Shown: positions 42,122 through 52,185, counted from the stretch's first letter. The stretch: 64,000 nucleotides of DNA from an uncultured Clostridium sp. (GCF_947039605.1 NZ_CAMQZG010000010.1:1-64000), one strand, 5' to 3'. The notes: generated from the letters alone by a model not told the origin. A program made the numbers and translations.

Positions 42122-42664
42122 TTATTTTGCAACTGCAATTTTAAGTGATTTTTCTACTATTTTATATAAAGTAACTCCAACCGCTAAATTAATAACTACT
42201 GCCGGCAAAACTACCGTTGTAAATAAAGCTATAAACGGTGCAGGAAGACCTACAATCATAAGTGCTGAACCAAGAAATAAGCTTCCACTTACAAAGGTTC
42301 CAATAGGTAAAATTATAAAACATTGAATAAGTCTTTTCTTTCTATCATCCATTTCTTTAAGAATCTTATTAATTAAAAGTATAAGTAAAAATATAATATG
42401 TGCTGTAACTATCTTATCTATTAGATTTGGAAGTTGCCCCCCCGGAAATTTCGTTGTCATAGCTGTGAATATCCCTGTAACTATTCCTGAAATTAAAGTT
42501 GTTTTATAATTTCCATCATTTAAAATAATTATAATAAAAAGCATTGCAAGTGCAAAATCTGGTTGCATAGGTAATCCAAGTGCTGGTGTAATCTGATGCA
42601 GCATAGCTCCAACCCCTAATAATAAAGCATTCATAACTAATGTTTTTGTATTTTTGTTTCTCAT
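42122..42664 (-). CDS. trpP: Tryptophan transporter, TrpP family
   Basis: 180 residues with about five membrane segments. The N-terminus MRNKNTKTLVMNALLLGVGA, the GLPMQPDFALAMLF motif and PGGQLPNLIDKIVTAH match the TrpP/YhaG tryptophan-uptake family, small ECF-S-like proteins. AAGGGAG lies upstream of the ATG. Regulation fits the assignment: a T-box leader with a UGG (Trp) specifier and a terminator lies directly upstream, so expression rises when tRNA-Trp is uncharged. Confidence 0.9.
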   Translation of the reverse strand: MRNKNTKTLVMNALLLGVGAMLHQITPALGLPMQPDFALAMLFIIIILNDGNYKTTLISGIVTGIFTAMTTKFPGGQLPNLIDKIVTAHIIFLLILLINKILKEMDDRKKRLIQCFIILPIGTFVSGSLFLGSALMIVGLPAPFIALFTTVVLPAVVINLAVGVTLYKIVEKSLKIAVAK

Positions 42665-42730
42665 AACTATCTACTCCCTTAAATTTATTATTTTTATAGT
42701 TTTTCCACTCTGATTCATCACTTAAAGTTC

Positions 42731-42752
42731 ACATCACTAGAATCACCTCCTC
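42731..42752 (-). promoter_or_regulatory. Perfect Shine-Dalgarno leading into a two-codon frame
   Basis: Between the T-box terminator and trpP the minus strand carries GAGGAGGTGATTCTA followed by GTG ATG TGA. The ribosome binding site is far better than that of trpP itself, yet it precedes only a minimal start-stop frame about 70 bases upstream of trpP. It could be a translational leader or the scar of a lost gene start. Confidence 0.35.
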
Positions 42753-42768
42753 AAAATATTTTTAAAAA

Positions 42769-43065
42769 CAAAAAAACTCCGTCCTATAAACATAGGACGG
42801 AGTTACCGTGTTGCCACCTAAATTGTATATCATACTTTAAATAAAATTCAAATAAATATACCACTCTTTTCGAATACTAACATATTCTATCCGCTATAAG
42901 GTGCAGTCCACCATAAGTAATACTCTCTAATTAAAGATTTCTTCTTATACCTCAAAAGTCCATTCATTAAATTTCTTCTTGCAAGCATTCCACCACCACC
43001 TGCTCTCTTTGTTAAAGCTAAATTTAATTACTCCTCTTTATCAACGGCTAATTTATTTCCATTTA
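42769..43065 (-). promoter_or_regulatory. T-box leader, tryptophan-specific
   Basis: The minus strand shows stem I with specifier GAATGGACTTTTGAG, in which UGG (42962-42960) reads Trp. The T-box bulge AGGTGGCAACACGG (42819-42806) pairs with the tRNA acceptor end. The terminator AACTCCGTCCTAT/ATAGGACGGAGTT ends in a T-run at 42769-42776. Uncharged tRNA-Trp would favour the antiterminator. The stem I AG-bulge region AGCAGGTGG lies near 42990-43005. Confidence 0.92.
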
Positions 43066-43071
43066 ATGTAT

Positions 43072-43100
43072 ATTATATGTTATAACATTTAACTTGTCAC
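43072..43100 (-). promoter_or_regulatory. Promoter of the trpP T-box leader
   Basis: On the minus strand GTGACA (43100-43095), a 17-base spacer and TATAAT (43077-43072). Transcription would start near 43065, just before the T-box structure. Confidence 0.8.
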
Positions 43101-43170
43101 TACTTTTTCAATTTTTTTATAGACAACACTTAAACTTTTATCAAAGCAGTAATTTTTATTTGAATTAAAC

Positions 43171-43437
43171 CTATATGATTCTACTACCAATCACTATAAC
43201 AAGAATTACAATCCCCACAAATATGCAAAGGTCACCAATTAAATTATAATTTTTATCATCTTTGCTTCGTGCAATTTCATATTGTGCAATTCCTATCAAC
43301 ATTTCTGTTATAGCTAAAAACAATATACCAAATTCTAAAGATAAACCAACACCTGTAAAATATAATAATATAAGTACTGTTGTTATGATACTTGAAACCA
43401 CCGTTACTAATGTTATAACCTTAGTCTTATTTTCCAT
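43171..43437 (-). CDS. Small three-segment membrane protein
   Basis: 88 residues from ATG (MENKTKVITL), 9 bases after AGGAG; the TTG three codons earlier overlaps that site. Three hydrophobic segments (about residues 8-28, 32-50 and 67-86) separated by short polar loops, one containing QYEIARSKDDKNYN. Family not recognised. It lies just upstream of the trpP promoter on the same strand, with no clear terminator between, so read-through into the T-box leader is possible. Confidence 0.6.
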   Translation of the reverse strand: MENKTKVITLVTVVSSIITTVLILLYFTGVGLSLEFGILFLAITEMLIGIAQYEIARSKDDKNYNLIGDLCIFVGIVILVIVIGSRII

Positions 43438-43508
43438 AAAACCCAACTCCTATATTTTTTCACTTATAATACAGTATATTCAAGTAAATCTTCAAACTTA
43501 ACCAAATT

Positions 43509-44045
43509 CTAACAATAATCTTCCCTAAACATCGCCATTAAAATTACATCATGATATTTTCCTTCTCTAAATATCTCTTTCTTAAGTTGCCCTTCCTCTA
43601 CAAACCCAAGATTTGCATAACATTTTATTGCTCTACTATTAAAAGAATAAACTGATAATTTTATCTTCTCAAAATTAAGTTCATTAAAAGCATATTGAAT
43701 TAAAACCTCCATAGCATCAGTTCCATAGCCTTGTCCCCAAAGTTCCTTTTCTCCTATGAATATCCCAACCGTACAGTTTCTATTTTTAAGGTCGGTTTCA
43801 TTAATTCCACACCCACCTATATACTCACCATCTTCTAATGATTCAATTGCAAAATTACAAGTCATATCATCACTTCTCGCACAAGATTTTCTTATAAATT
43901 CTTCTTCCTCATCTAAACTCACTGGGAAAATTGACCCCAAAGCTAAATTTTTAGTTATCTCATAATCATTCACAAACTTATGTGCCACTACTATATCTTC
44001 ATAACTGTAACCTCTTAAAGCTACTTTACTTCCTGTAAAAATCAT
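43509..44045 (-). CDS. GNAT acetyltransferase (RimJ/RimL-like)
   Basis: 178 residues. GNAT fold of the RimL/SpeG branch: N-terminal VALRGYSYEDIVVAHKFVND, the central GGCGINETDLKNRNCTVGIFI strands, the acetyl-CoA loop ELWGQGYGTDAMEVLIQYAF (near 115-134) and C-terminal INCYANLGF-type motif, here RAIKCYANLGFVEEG. Probable N-acetylation of a protein terminus, amino acid or polyamine; the substrate is open. AGGAGGAG upstream of ATG. Monocistronic. Confidence 0.85.
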   Translation of the reverse strand: MIFTGSKVALRGYSYEDIVVAHKFVNDYEITKNLALGSIFPVSLDEEEEFIRKSCARSDDMTCNFAIESLEDGEYIGGCGINETDLKNRNCTVGIFIGEKELWGQGYGTDAMEVLIQYAFNELNFEKIKLSVYSFNSRAIKCYANLGFVEEGQLKKEIFREGKYHDVILMAMFREDYC

Positions 44046-44305
44046 AAATTCTCCTCCTACAAAATCTTATAATTTTTTTATTAAAATTTAATAAAAAATA
44101 AACATTCTATCACTTCATCAATCTACAATGCATTCAAACCTAAAACTCTAAATAATACACTATTTTATGTATCATACTAATAATAACAAAATATTTTTTA
44201 ATGAACAATCATTCACATCCATATATTTCAAATTTTGTTTTTTTATAAAATTATATTATTATATATAGTATAAAGCAATACTAAAATTCAAAATGAGGTG
44301 TATCA

Positions 44306-44665
44306 ATGTCAAAAGAAACAATATCATTACTTATAGCATTTTTTATAATATGCGGACTATTCTATATATCTACAAAAATAAAACTTAGACATAAACTTAC
44401 AAATTTATTTTATAAGTGGTTTAAAAACATGCCACCTAAATCATTACATATTATAGCTTTTATAGTGAATTTCGTTATAATAGTAGGAGTTGGAATATCT
44501 AACTCACTTATAATGGAAACATGGTTTACTGTCACTGTACTACCACTTGCAATTGCATTTGTTTTAAATGTCACAACATCACTAATATCCACAGCAAAAG
44601 TTATAACTTATAAAAACACACAAATTAAACCAAAATCTAAAATTAAACCAAATAGAAAAAAATAA
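44306..44665 (+). CDS. Small membrane protein of unknown function
   Basis: 119 residues. Three hydrophobic segments (about residues 6-23, 49-69 and 73-95) and a very basic C-terminal tail (PKSKIKPNRKK). No family recognised. GAGG lies 8 bases before the ATG, and a perfect terminator follows, so the gene is real. Confidence 0.6.
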   Translation: MSKETISLLIAFFIICGLFYISTKIKLRHKLTNLFYKWFKNMPPKSLHIIAFIVNFVIIVGVGISNSLIMETWFTVTVLPLAIAFVLNVTTSLISTAKVITYKNTQIKPKSKIKPNRKK

Positions 44666-44691
44666 AAGTGCCGATTACTCAGCACTTCCCC

Positions 44692-44716
44692 GATGCCTAT
44701 ATAGGCATCTTTTTTT
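44692..44716 (+). terminator. Terminator after the 119-aa membrane protein gene
   Basis: GATGCCTATATAGGCATC is a perfect 18-base palindrome followed by seven T. A second small hairpin (AAGTGC/GCACTT) lies just upstream. Confidence 0.9.
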
Positions 44717-44718
44717 GG

Positions 44719-45183
44719 TTATTTAATTCCAGTTGAACCATACCCACCTCTGTCCTTTGATGTTCCAAGGTCTTCAACAAAATTAAATTCAACACCTGTC
44801 ATAGTTGTTTTAACTACTTCAAACTGAAGAATTCTATCATCATAATCCATCTTTCCATCTTTTAAACAAGCAAACATTGAACACCACTGATCATTATTTC
44901 CATTATAAGCATTATCTATTTGACCCACTGCATTAGTTAAGATAAGACCGTAATTCTTAAATGTACTACTTCTTGGATATACATTTGCTTTAAAACCTTC
45001 AGGCATTTTCATTGAAAATCCTAATTTCACAAATATAACATCTCCCATTTTATATTCACAGGGAAAAGTCTTTTCCTCACCATTAACAGAGATTGTACTA
45101 GCTCTAAGGTCTATTAAATCACCTTTATCTATTTTCTCCATTTTAGTTAAGTTTTTATCGATATATCTAACTTCTAACTTCAT
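44719..45183 (-). CDS. dut: dUTP diphosphatase
   Basis: 154 residues. The trimeric dUTPase motifs are all present in order: LIDLRAS (motif I), YPRSSTFKNYGLILTN (II), VGQIDNAYNGNNDQW (III, with the catalytic Asp), LQFEVV (IV) and RGGYGSTG (V). It removes dUTP and supplies dUMP for thymidylate synthesis. The wording of motifs II and III is closer to Clostridium and phage-type enzymes. No good Shine-Dalgarno precedes the ATG; instead a 10-bp hairpin (45191-45216) sits 7 bases upstream, which suggests translational control. Confidence 0.9.
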   Translation of the reverse strand: MKLEVRYIDKNLTKMEKIDKGDLIDLRASTISVNGEEKTFPCEYKMGDVIFVKLGFSMKMPEGFKANVYPRSSTFKNYGLILTNAVGQIDNAYNGNNDQWCSMFACLKDGKMDYDDRILQFEVVKTTMTGVEFNFVEDLGTSKDRGGYGSTGIK

Positions 45184-45190
45184 ACATTTA

Positions 45191-45216
45191 TTTAGTGAGT
45201 TTTAGCACTCACTAAA
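45191..45216 (-). promoter_or_regulatory. Perfect hairpin immediately upstream of dut
   Basis: TTTAGTGAGT pairs with ACTCACTAAA around a 6-base loop, and the lower arm ends 7 bases before the dut ATG. It occupies the place of the ribosome binding site. It could be an operator or an RNA element controlling dut translation. Confidence 0.5.
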
Positions 45217-45300
45217 TACTCACCTACCTTTATGACATATTTCTATATTATTTTACACCAAAACCTAATTTATAACTAATCTATAAAAGAATATAAAAAT

Positions 45301-45326
45301 AAACTAGCCCCTTTAAAAGCTAGTTT
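45301..45326 (-). terminator. Terminator of the 121-aa protein gene
   Basis: AAACTAGC pairs with GCTAGTTT and is followed on the minus strand by ATTTTTATA. It lies 11 bases after the stop at 45337. Confidence 0.75.
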
Positions 45327-45336
45327 ACTTTCTATA

Positions 45337-45702
45337 TTAATATTTTAAAACTAAATCCATCAAAATATTAGTGTAATAAATAAAATCTTTTTCTTCTTTA
45401 CTTCCAATAGCCTTAATAAGTTCTAAGATACTCATACTTAACTCTCTTAAATATTTATCTAAATATTTTTTACTATTTGTATATCCAACAAGTTCTAAAA
45501 GAACTATAATCATAGGTTCTACTATAGTATTTATCTCACTAAGCCTATTTTTTGCAATAAAGATTTCACTTTGCTTTAATTTAACTTGAGTTATAATACT
45601 CCCTCTAAAAGAGTCAAGTATATCTCTTAGATTATATATTTGGTCTTCTAATATTATTGCATTATTCTTCCCTATTAGCTTTGATACTAAAATTTTATCC
45701 AT
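45337..45702 (-). CDS. Helical cytosolic protein of unknown function
   Basis: 121 residues, predicted almost entirely helical with no membrane segment or signal peptide. GAGGTGA lies 7 bases before the ATG, and it has its own terminator. I do not recognise a family. The alternation of Ile/Leu with charged residues (YLDKYLRELSMSILELIKAIG) trimmed to YLDKYLRELSMSILEL suggests a helical bundle or coiled coil. Confidence 0.55.
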   Translation of the reverse strand: MDKILVSKLIGKNNAIILEDQIYNLRDILDSFRGSIITQVKLKQSEIFIAKNRLSEINTIVEPMIIVLLELVGYTNSKKYLDKYLRELSMSILELIKAIGSKEEKDFIYYTNILMDLVLKY

Positions 45703-45792
45703 ATATAATCACCTCATAATATATAGTATTATATATTATAATTTTAAACAACTAAAAAATTTCTATTTTTTTGCATATATATATATAATGAA

Positions 45793-45818
45793 AGAGGCCT
45801 GAATTTCTTCAGCCCTCT
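45793..45818 (-). terminator. Terminator of gpmI
   Basis: On the minus strand AGAGGGCTGAA pairs with TTCAGGCCTCT (one mismatch) and is followed by TTCATT. The U-tract is weak, as for the other hairpins in the glycolytic block. Confidence 0.7.
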
Positions 45819-45831
45819 TAAAATAAATTAT

Positions 45832-47367
45832 TTATTTATTTAATAATGATACTCCAGTCATTTCTACTGGTTTATCAAGACCTAATGTTTCTAACATACA
45901 TGGTGCTATATCAGCAAGTTTACCATCAGCTAAGTTTTTACCCTCTGAATTGTTTGCAATCCAGTAGAATGGCACTAAATTAGTTGTATGTGCTGTCATA
46001 GGTGTACCTGTTGAATAATCTATCATTACTTCAGCATTACCATGGTCAGCTGTAATAAATAATGTTCCATCTTTTTCAAGTATCTTCTCAGATATTCTTC
46101 CAACACATGTATCAACAGTTTCTACAGCCTTAATTGCTGCATCAACAACACCTGTGTGTCCAACCATATCTGGGTTGGCATAGTTCACAATTATAACATC
46201 ATATTTATCAGCATCTATTTCAGCTAATAATTTATCTGTTAATTCTGGTGCATTCATTTCTGGTTGTAAATCATAAGTTGCAACCTTTGGTGATGGTACA
46301 AGTAATCTATCCTCACCTTCATTTGGTGCTTCTATACCACCATTAAAGAAGAATGTTACGTGAGCATATTTTTCTGTTTCAGCTGCTCTTAATTGCTTAA
46401 TACCTTTACTTGCTAAATACTCTCCAAGAGTATTTGTGTGTGATTCTGGTCTATAGCAAACTTCAACATTTTCTATTGTAACATCATATTGAGTCATACA
46501 TACAAATGTTGTCTTAACTAATTCTCTATCAAATCCTGCAAAATCAACATCTACCATAGCTCTTGTAAGTTCTCTAGCTCTATCTGGTCTAAAGTTAAAG
46601 AATATAACTGAATCCTTTGAATTAATTTTTCCTACTGGATTTTCACCATTCATTATTACTGTAGGTAATACAAATTCATCAGTCTTATTATCATGATATG
46701 AAGCATCCATAGCTGCTAAAGCTGATGTAGCTTTTTCACCTTCTGCTTTAACCATAGCATTATAAGCAAGTTCTACTCTATCCCATCTATTATCTCTATC
46801 CATAGCATAATATCTACCACTTATTGAAGCAATTTCACCTACTCCAATTTCTTTCATAGCAGCTTCTAATTCTTCTACGAAGGCTCTTCCTGATGACGGT
46901 GCAACATCTCTTCCATCCATGAAAGCATGAACATAAACTTTTGTTAATTCATTCTTTTTAGCAAGTTGTAATAAACCTTTTAAATGGTCTATATGTGAGT
47001 GAACTCCACCACTTGATAAAAGTCCCATTAAGTGTAAAGCAGTTCCGTTTTCTTTAGCATTTTTAACGGCTGTCATTAATCCTTTATTTTCAAAGAAATC
47101 TCCATCTGCAATTGCTTTAGTTATTCTTGTAAGCTCTTGGTAGATTATTCTTCCTGTTCCTATGTTTAAATGTCCAACTTCTGAGTTACCCATTTGTCCC
47201 TCTGGAAGTCCTACTTGCATACCTGATGCATTAAGTCTTGAAACTGGATATTTAGCCATTAATCTATCTAAATTAGGTTTTTTAGCAGCTGCAACAGCAT
47301 TTCCGTCTCCTGCTTCTGTAATTCCCATTCCATCTAATATCATTAACATTACTGGTTTCTTTGTCAT
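45832..47367 (-). CDS. gpmI: 2,3-bisphosphoglycerate-independent phosphoglycerate mutase
   Basis: 511 residues. Alkaline-phosphatase fold with two Mn: MLMILDGMGITEAGDGNA (Asp near 12), the phosphorylated Ser in GQMGNSEVGHLNIG (about residue 62), the HAFMDGRDVAP block, FFNFRPDRARELT, and the metal ligands VNYANPDMVGHTG and TADHGNAEVM. It interconverts 3- and 2-phosphoglycerate. GGAGGGG upstream of ATG. Fourth enzyme gene of the cggR-gap-pgk-tpiA-gpmI block. Confidence 0.97.
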   Translation of the reverse strand: MTKKPVMLMILDGMGITEAGDGNAVAAAKKPNLDRLMAKYPVSRLNASGMQVGLPEGQMGNSEVGHLNIGTGRIIYQELTRITKAIADGDFFENKGLMTAVKNAKENGTALHLMGLLSSGGVHSHIDHLKGLLQLAKKNELTKVYVHAFMDGRDVAPSSGRAFVEELEAAMKEIGVGEIASISGRYYAMDRDNRWDRVELAYNAMVKAEGEKATSALAAMDASYHDNKTDEFVLPTVIMNGENPVGKINSKDSVIFFNFRPDRARELTRAMVDVDFAGFDRELVKTTFVCMTQYDVTIENVEVCYRPESHTNTLGEYLASKGIKQLRAAETEKYAHVTFFFNGGIEAPNEGEDRLLVPSPKVATYDLQPEMNAPELTDKLLAEIDADKYDVIIVNYANPDMVGHTGVVDAAIKAVETVDTCVGRISEKILEKDGTLFITADHGNAEVMIDYSTGTPMTAHTTNLVPFYWIANNSEGKNLADGKLADIAPCMLETLGLDKPVEMTGVSLLNK

Positions 47368-47532
47368 TATAATTCCCCTCCAAACTATTTTCTTATCTCT
47401 AGTTCTATATTTTAGATTTTATATCTTCAATATATAAAATTTAAAATACTACTCTTAGATAACTATTTCTATTTATTAAGTCAATAAGCTTCTTCTTTAT
47501 ATCTATATTATAATACTTTTAAAAAAGAAAAA

Positions 47533-47574
47533 CAATAGTAGTAGAGAATTATTATCAATTAACTACTACTATTG
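47533..47574 (-). terminator. Terminator of tpiA
   Basis: CAATAGTAGTAG pairs perfectly with CTACTACTATTG and, on the minus strand, is followed by TTTTTCTTTTTT. It lies between tpiA and gpmI. Confidence 0.85.
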
Positions 47575-47626
47575 TTTATTCCATTTCCTCTAAAATTAAA
47601 CTTTTAATTTCTAAACATTGTTATAA

Positions 47627-48373
47627 TTAGAAGTTAACTATTTGTGAGAAGTCTGTAGCTACTAAACTAGCTCCACCAACTAAAGCACCATCGATATCTG
47701 ACATACCCATTTGCTCTTTAATTGTGTTAGGTTTAACTGATCCACCGTATTGAATTCTTACTTTATCAGCAACTTCTTTACCGTACATACCAGCAACCAT
47801 TCCTCTGATTGCAGCTATTGTTTCATTAGCTTGCTCTGAAGTAGCAGTTTTACCTGTTCCTATAGCCCAAATTGGCTCGTAAGCTATAACAACTTTAGCA
47901 GCTTGCTCGTCTGTAAGACCAGCTAAACTTACTGTTAATTGAGCTTCGATAACCTTATTTGTTGTTCCAGCTTCTCTATTTTCTAAGCTTTCTCCATAAC
48001 AAACTATTGGTGTTATGTTATGAGCGAATGCTGCAGCTATTTTTAATTTGATTTCTGTATCATTTTCGTTATAGTATGCTCTTCTCTCACTATGTCCTAA
48101 AACAACATAATCGATTCCCATTTGCTCTAACATCTCAGCTGAAACTTCACCTGTGAAAGCTCCTGTTTGCTCAAAGTGCATATTTTGTGCAGCTACTTTA
48201 ACATTTGATCCAGCTACTGCTTTTTTAACAGCATCTAAACATACGAAAGTTGGACATACAACTACGTCACATTTAGCATCTTTTACTAATGGCATTAATT
48301 CCTTTACTACTTCTACTGCTTTATCAGCTGTATAATTCATTTTCCAGTTTCCTGCGATAATTGGAGTTCTCAT
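47627..48373 (-). CDS. tpiA: Triosephosphate isomerase
   Basis: 248 residues from ATG ([13 protein letters not shown]); a GTG three codons earlier overlaps the GAGGTG ribosome binding site. Catalytic residues: Lys in GNWKMN (12), His in VLGHSERR (near 95) and Glu in [15 protein letters not shown] (near 165), with the phosphate-binding YGGSVKP and GALVGGASL loops. It interconverts dihydroxyacetone phosphate and glyceraldehyde-3-phosphate. It follows pgk by about 160 bp. Confidence 0.97.
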   Translation of the reverse strand: MRTPIIAGNWKMNYTADKAVEVVKELMPLVKDAKCDVVVCPTFVCLDAVKKAVAGSNVKVAAQNMHFEQTGAFTGEVSAEMLEQMGIDYVVLGHSERRAYYNENDTEIKLKIAAAFAHNITPIVCYGESLENREAGTTNKVIEAQLTVSLAGLTDEQAAKVVIAYEPIWAIGTGKTATSEQANETIAAIRGMVAGMYGKEVADKVRIQYGGSVKPNTIKEQMGMSDIDGALVGGASLVATDFSQIVNF

Positions 48374-48443
48374 TCTATTCACCTCATAATTTATTTTGTA
48401 AACGTCTATTTTAATTTAATCACTTAAACTAATATTTTAATTA

Positions 48444-48475
48444 AAGTAAGTCCCCTTACAATTAAAGACTTACTT
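48444..48475 (-). terminator. Hairpin between pgk and tpiA
   Basis: AAGTAAGTC and GACTTACTT form a perfect 9-bp dyad. On the minus strand it is followed by TAATTAAAATATT, with no real U-tract, so it is more likely an RNA processing or stability element. Confidence 0.55.
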
Positions 48476-48531
48476 ATCTTTAATACTTCAATCTATTATA
48501 TATAAAATCTTTTCCGATTAAAAACCTAAAA

Positions 48532-49722
48532 TTAGTTGTTTAAAGCATCTATTCCTGGTAATACTTTACCTTCTAAGAATTCAAGTGATGCACCACCACC
48601 TGTTGATATGTGAGACATTTTATCTCCAAATCCTAAGATGTTAACAGCAGCAGCAGAATCTCCACCACCAATTATTGTTGTAGCATCAGCATCAGCCATA
48701 GCTTTAGCCACTGCAACTGTACCTTTATTGAAGTTATCGAATTCGAATACTCCCATTGGTCCATTCCAGATAACTGTTTTAGCTTCTTTAACAGCATTTG
48801 CAAATAATATTTCTGATTTAGGTCCAATATCAAGTCCCATAAATCCATCAGCAATATTTTGATCTTCTGTTATAACTGCTTCTACATCTTTAAACTCAGC
48901 AGAAATTCTGTGGTCTACAGGTAATAATAACTTAACACCTTTAGCCTCAGCTTTAGCTAACATTTCTTTAGCATATTCCACTTTGTCTTCTTCTACAAGT
49001 GAGCTTCCAACTGTAAATCCTTGACCTTTTAAGAATGTATAAGCCATTCCTCCACCAATGATTAATGTATCAACTTTTTCTAATAAGCTGTTTATAACAT
49101 TGATTTTATCTGAAACTTTAGCTCCACCAAGTATAGCAACAAAAGGTCTAACTGGTGTTTCTACAGCTTTTCCTAAGAAATCAAGTTCTCTTTGAATTAA
49201 GAATCCACAAACTGATGGATTAAGGTACTCTGTAACTCCTACTGTTGAACAGTGAGCTCTGTGAGCTGTTCCAAAAGCATCATTAACAAACATGTCAGCA
49301 AGACTAGCTAACTCTTTTGAGAACTCTTCTCCATTTTTAGTTTCTTCTTTTCTAAATCTTGTATTTTCTAATAAAACAACATCTCCATCATTCATTGCAG
49401 CAACTGCTTTCTTAGCATTTTCTCCAACAACGATATCATCAGCAGCAAATACTACTTCTTTACCAAGCATTTCGCTTAACTTAATAGCAACTGGTGCTAA
49501 TGAGAATTCTGGTTTAGCTTCACCTTTTGGTTTACCCATGTGTGAGCAAAGTATAACTTTAGCTCCATTTTTCACTAAGTATTCTATTGTTGGCATAGCA
49601 CCTACAAGTCTGTTTGCATCTGTTATAACACCATCTTTTAATGGCACATTAAAGTCGCATCTTACTAATACTTTTTTCCCTTTTACTTGTATATCTTCTA
49701 CTGTTTTTTTATTGAAGTTCAT
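48532..49722 (-). CDS. pgk: Phosphoglycerate kinase
   Basis: 396 residues from ATG ([12 protein letters not shown]), after GAGGTGAACGGT. Complete: [19 protein letters not shown] (substrate Asp/Asn), [10 protein letters not shown], the [12 protein letters not shown] basic patch, [10 protein letters not shown], and the nucleotide-binding [10 protein letters not shown] and [12 protein letters not shown] loops. It makes ATP from 1,3-bisphosphoglycerate. It lies 128 bp after gap in the glycolytic block. Confidence 0.97.
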   Translation of the reverse strand: MNFNKKTVEDIQVKGKKVLVRCDFNVPLKDGVITDANRLVGAMPTIEYLVKNGAKVILCSHMGKPKGEAKPEFSLAPVAIKLSEMLGKEVVFAADDIVVGENAKKAVAAMNDGDVVLLENTRFRKEETKNGEEFSKELASLADMFVNDAFGTAHRAHCSTVGVTEYLNPSVCGFLIQRELDFLGKAVETPVRPFVAILGGAKVSDKINVINSLLEKVDTLIIGGGMAYTFLKGQGFTVGSSLVEEDKVEYAKEMLAKAEAKGVKLLLPVDHRISAEFKDVEAVITEDQNIADGFMGLDIGPKSEILFANAVKEAKTVIWNGPMGVFEFDNFNKGTVAVAKAMADADATTIIGGGDSAAAVNILGFGDKMSHISTGGGASLEFLEGKVLPGIDALNN

Positions 49723-49770
49723 ACCGTTCACCTCTTAAAATTATTTTTTATAGTAAAATAACTAATTATA

Positions 49771-49817
49771 AAAAAAGAGCCCCGGCTTATAGTCTTAACT
49801 ACAAAACCAGGCCTCCT
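49771..49817 (-). terminator. Terminator of gap
   Basis: A GC-rich imperfect hairpin (AGGAGGCCTGG with CCGGGGCTC around an AGTT/AACT-like inner stem) followed on the minus strand by seven T. It may give partial read-through into pgk. Confidence 0.7.
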
Positions 49818-49849
49818 TTTATTTATTATTAATATTCAATTTTCTAAAA

Positions 49850-50878
<1,029 letters not shown>

Positions 50879-50933
50879 TTAAATATATATTTAAGTTTTA
50901 AGAATTAAATTTTCTTAAAATCTTTTTAGCTAA

Positions 50934-51962
50934 TTAATTTTTTAAAATACTTATAATTTTTTCTGCGGCACATTCATCTGTTACTAAAACTACTTTATTA
51001 TTATTAAATAATGTAGCAATTATTGCTTCGACTTTATCATCTCCGCCTGCAACAGCTATTTCTTCTCTTACATTTTTAAGAGAATTAATATTTATTCCGG
51101 GTGATGTACTTACTGATATTACTTTTGATTCATTATCAAAATAACATCCGAATGCCTCTCCTATAGCACCACTATCTAAAAGTTTTTGTTGTTGTTCTTC
51201 AGATATACCTCTTTTTAATACCATCTTATCTGCTCTTCCAATTCCATAAATAAGTATGTTCGCTGATTTTATTAAATCAATAACCTCTCTTATGTCATCT
51301 TGTTCATATAAGCTTTTTAGAATATTAGCATTAACATTCTCTGGTATATGAAGCATCTTGTAACTACCTTTTAACTTTTCAGACAAGTTAGCTGCTAAAG
51401 TATTAGCTTGTGTTTCAACCTTTTTACCCATACCGCCCCTTGCTGGAACAACTAAGATACCTTGCATATTCTGCATTTTATGAAAACTATCTACTAACTC
51501 CTTCACTGCACTACCACCGGTAATTGCTATGATATCATTGTTTTTAACAGTTTTACTTATATAAGTAGATGCTGCTTTACCTAAATCAGGTAATATACTC
51601 TTATCCTGTCGAACATTTCCTGGAATTACTATAACTTTCCTTACTTTTAGTAATTCTTTTACCTTTTGTTCTACTTGTGATAATCCTTTTAGTTCATGAA
51701 TAAACCATTTTAGATCATCTAAAATTTTAATTCCTTCACTTGTTACAGTCATCCCTGGAGTACTAATTTCTATCAAATTTTGATCTTTTAAGAAATTAAC
51801 TTCAGTCCTTACTATTCTCTCTCCTAAGTCTAACTTACTAGCAAGCATCCTTCTTCCGATAGGTGCATTGTAGTTTATTGTTCTTAAAATTGAATATCTT
51901 TTTTCTAAAACCTCTACAAGTTCTGGAACAATTATTTTTTGCAAATTTAAAATATTATGCAA
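50934..51962 (-). CDS. cggR: CggR, central glycolytic genes regulator (SorC family)
   Basis: 342 residues from a TTG start at 51962, 9 bases after AAAGGAG. A GTG-initiated frame to 52016 exists but covers both the ribosome binding site and the operator. N-terminal DNA-binding region PIGRRMLASKLDLGERIVRTE (about 40-60; helix core GRRMLASKLDLGERIVR), then a SorC sugar-binding domain with ITGGSAVKEL, GRADKM and DECAA. In Bacillus CggR is a fructose-1,6-bisphosphate-responsive repressor of the gap operon. The first gene of the operon here too. Length matches the 340-residue Bacillus protein. Confidence 0.93.
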   Translation of the reverse strand: MHNILNLQKIIVPELVEVLEKRYSILRTINYNAPIGRRMLASKLDLGERIVRTEVNFLKDQNLIEISTPGMTVTSEGIKILDDLKWFIHELKGLSQVEQKVKELLKVRKVIVIPGNVRQDKSILPDLGKAASTYISKTVKNNDIIAITGGSAVKELVDSFHKMQNMQGILVVPARGGMGKKVETQANTLAANLSEKLKGSYKMLHIPENVNANILKSLYEQDDIREVIDLIKSANILIYGIGRADKMVLKRGISEEQQQKLLDSGAIGEAFGCYFDNESKVISVSTSPGININSLKNVREEIAVAGGDDKVEAIIATLFNNNKVVLVTDECAAEKIISILKN

Positions 51963-51989
51963 ATCAAACAGCTCCTTTGGTCTTTTTAA

Positions 51990-52028
51990 GTCCCACTTGA
52001 AACTTTTCTGTCCCACAAACTTATTATA
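51990..52028 (-). promoter_or_regulatory. cggR promoter (-10) and CggR operator
   Basis: On the minus strand a TATAAT -10 box (52028-52023) is followed by two TGGGAC half-sites (GTCCCA at 52010-52015 and 51990-51995 on the plus strand) with a period of exactly 20 bp. Bacillus CggR binds tandem CGGGAC repeats of the same 20-bp period downstream of its promoter. The -35 region is weak (TTTTAA at 17 bases). Confidence 0.8.
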
Positions 52029-52119
52029 AACTATTAGTGAATAAATTAAAAGGATTTTAAGACCTTTTTACAAATTTTTTTTGTTAAAAAACTGTGAACA
52101 CCACTCTATTAAAGTATGA

Positions 52120-52151
52120 AAATAAGAGCATAATTTACTTATACTCTTATT
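52120..52151 (-). terminator. Terminator of rpoN
   Basis: AATAAGAG pairs with CTCTTATT; on the minus strand it is followed by TTCATAC with a T-run in the arm itself. It is located about 35 bases after the rpoN stop. Confidence 0.65.
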
Positions 52152-52185
52152 ATTATTAAAAATATTGTTTTTTATTACTAAATTA

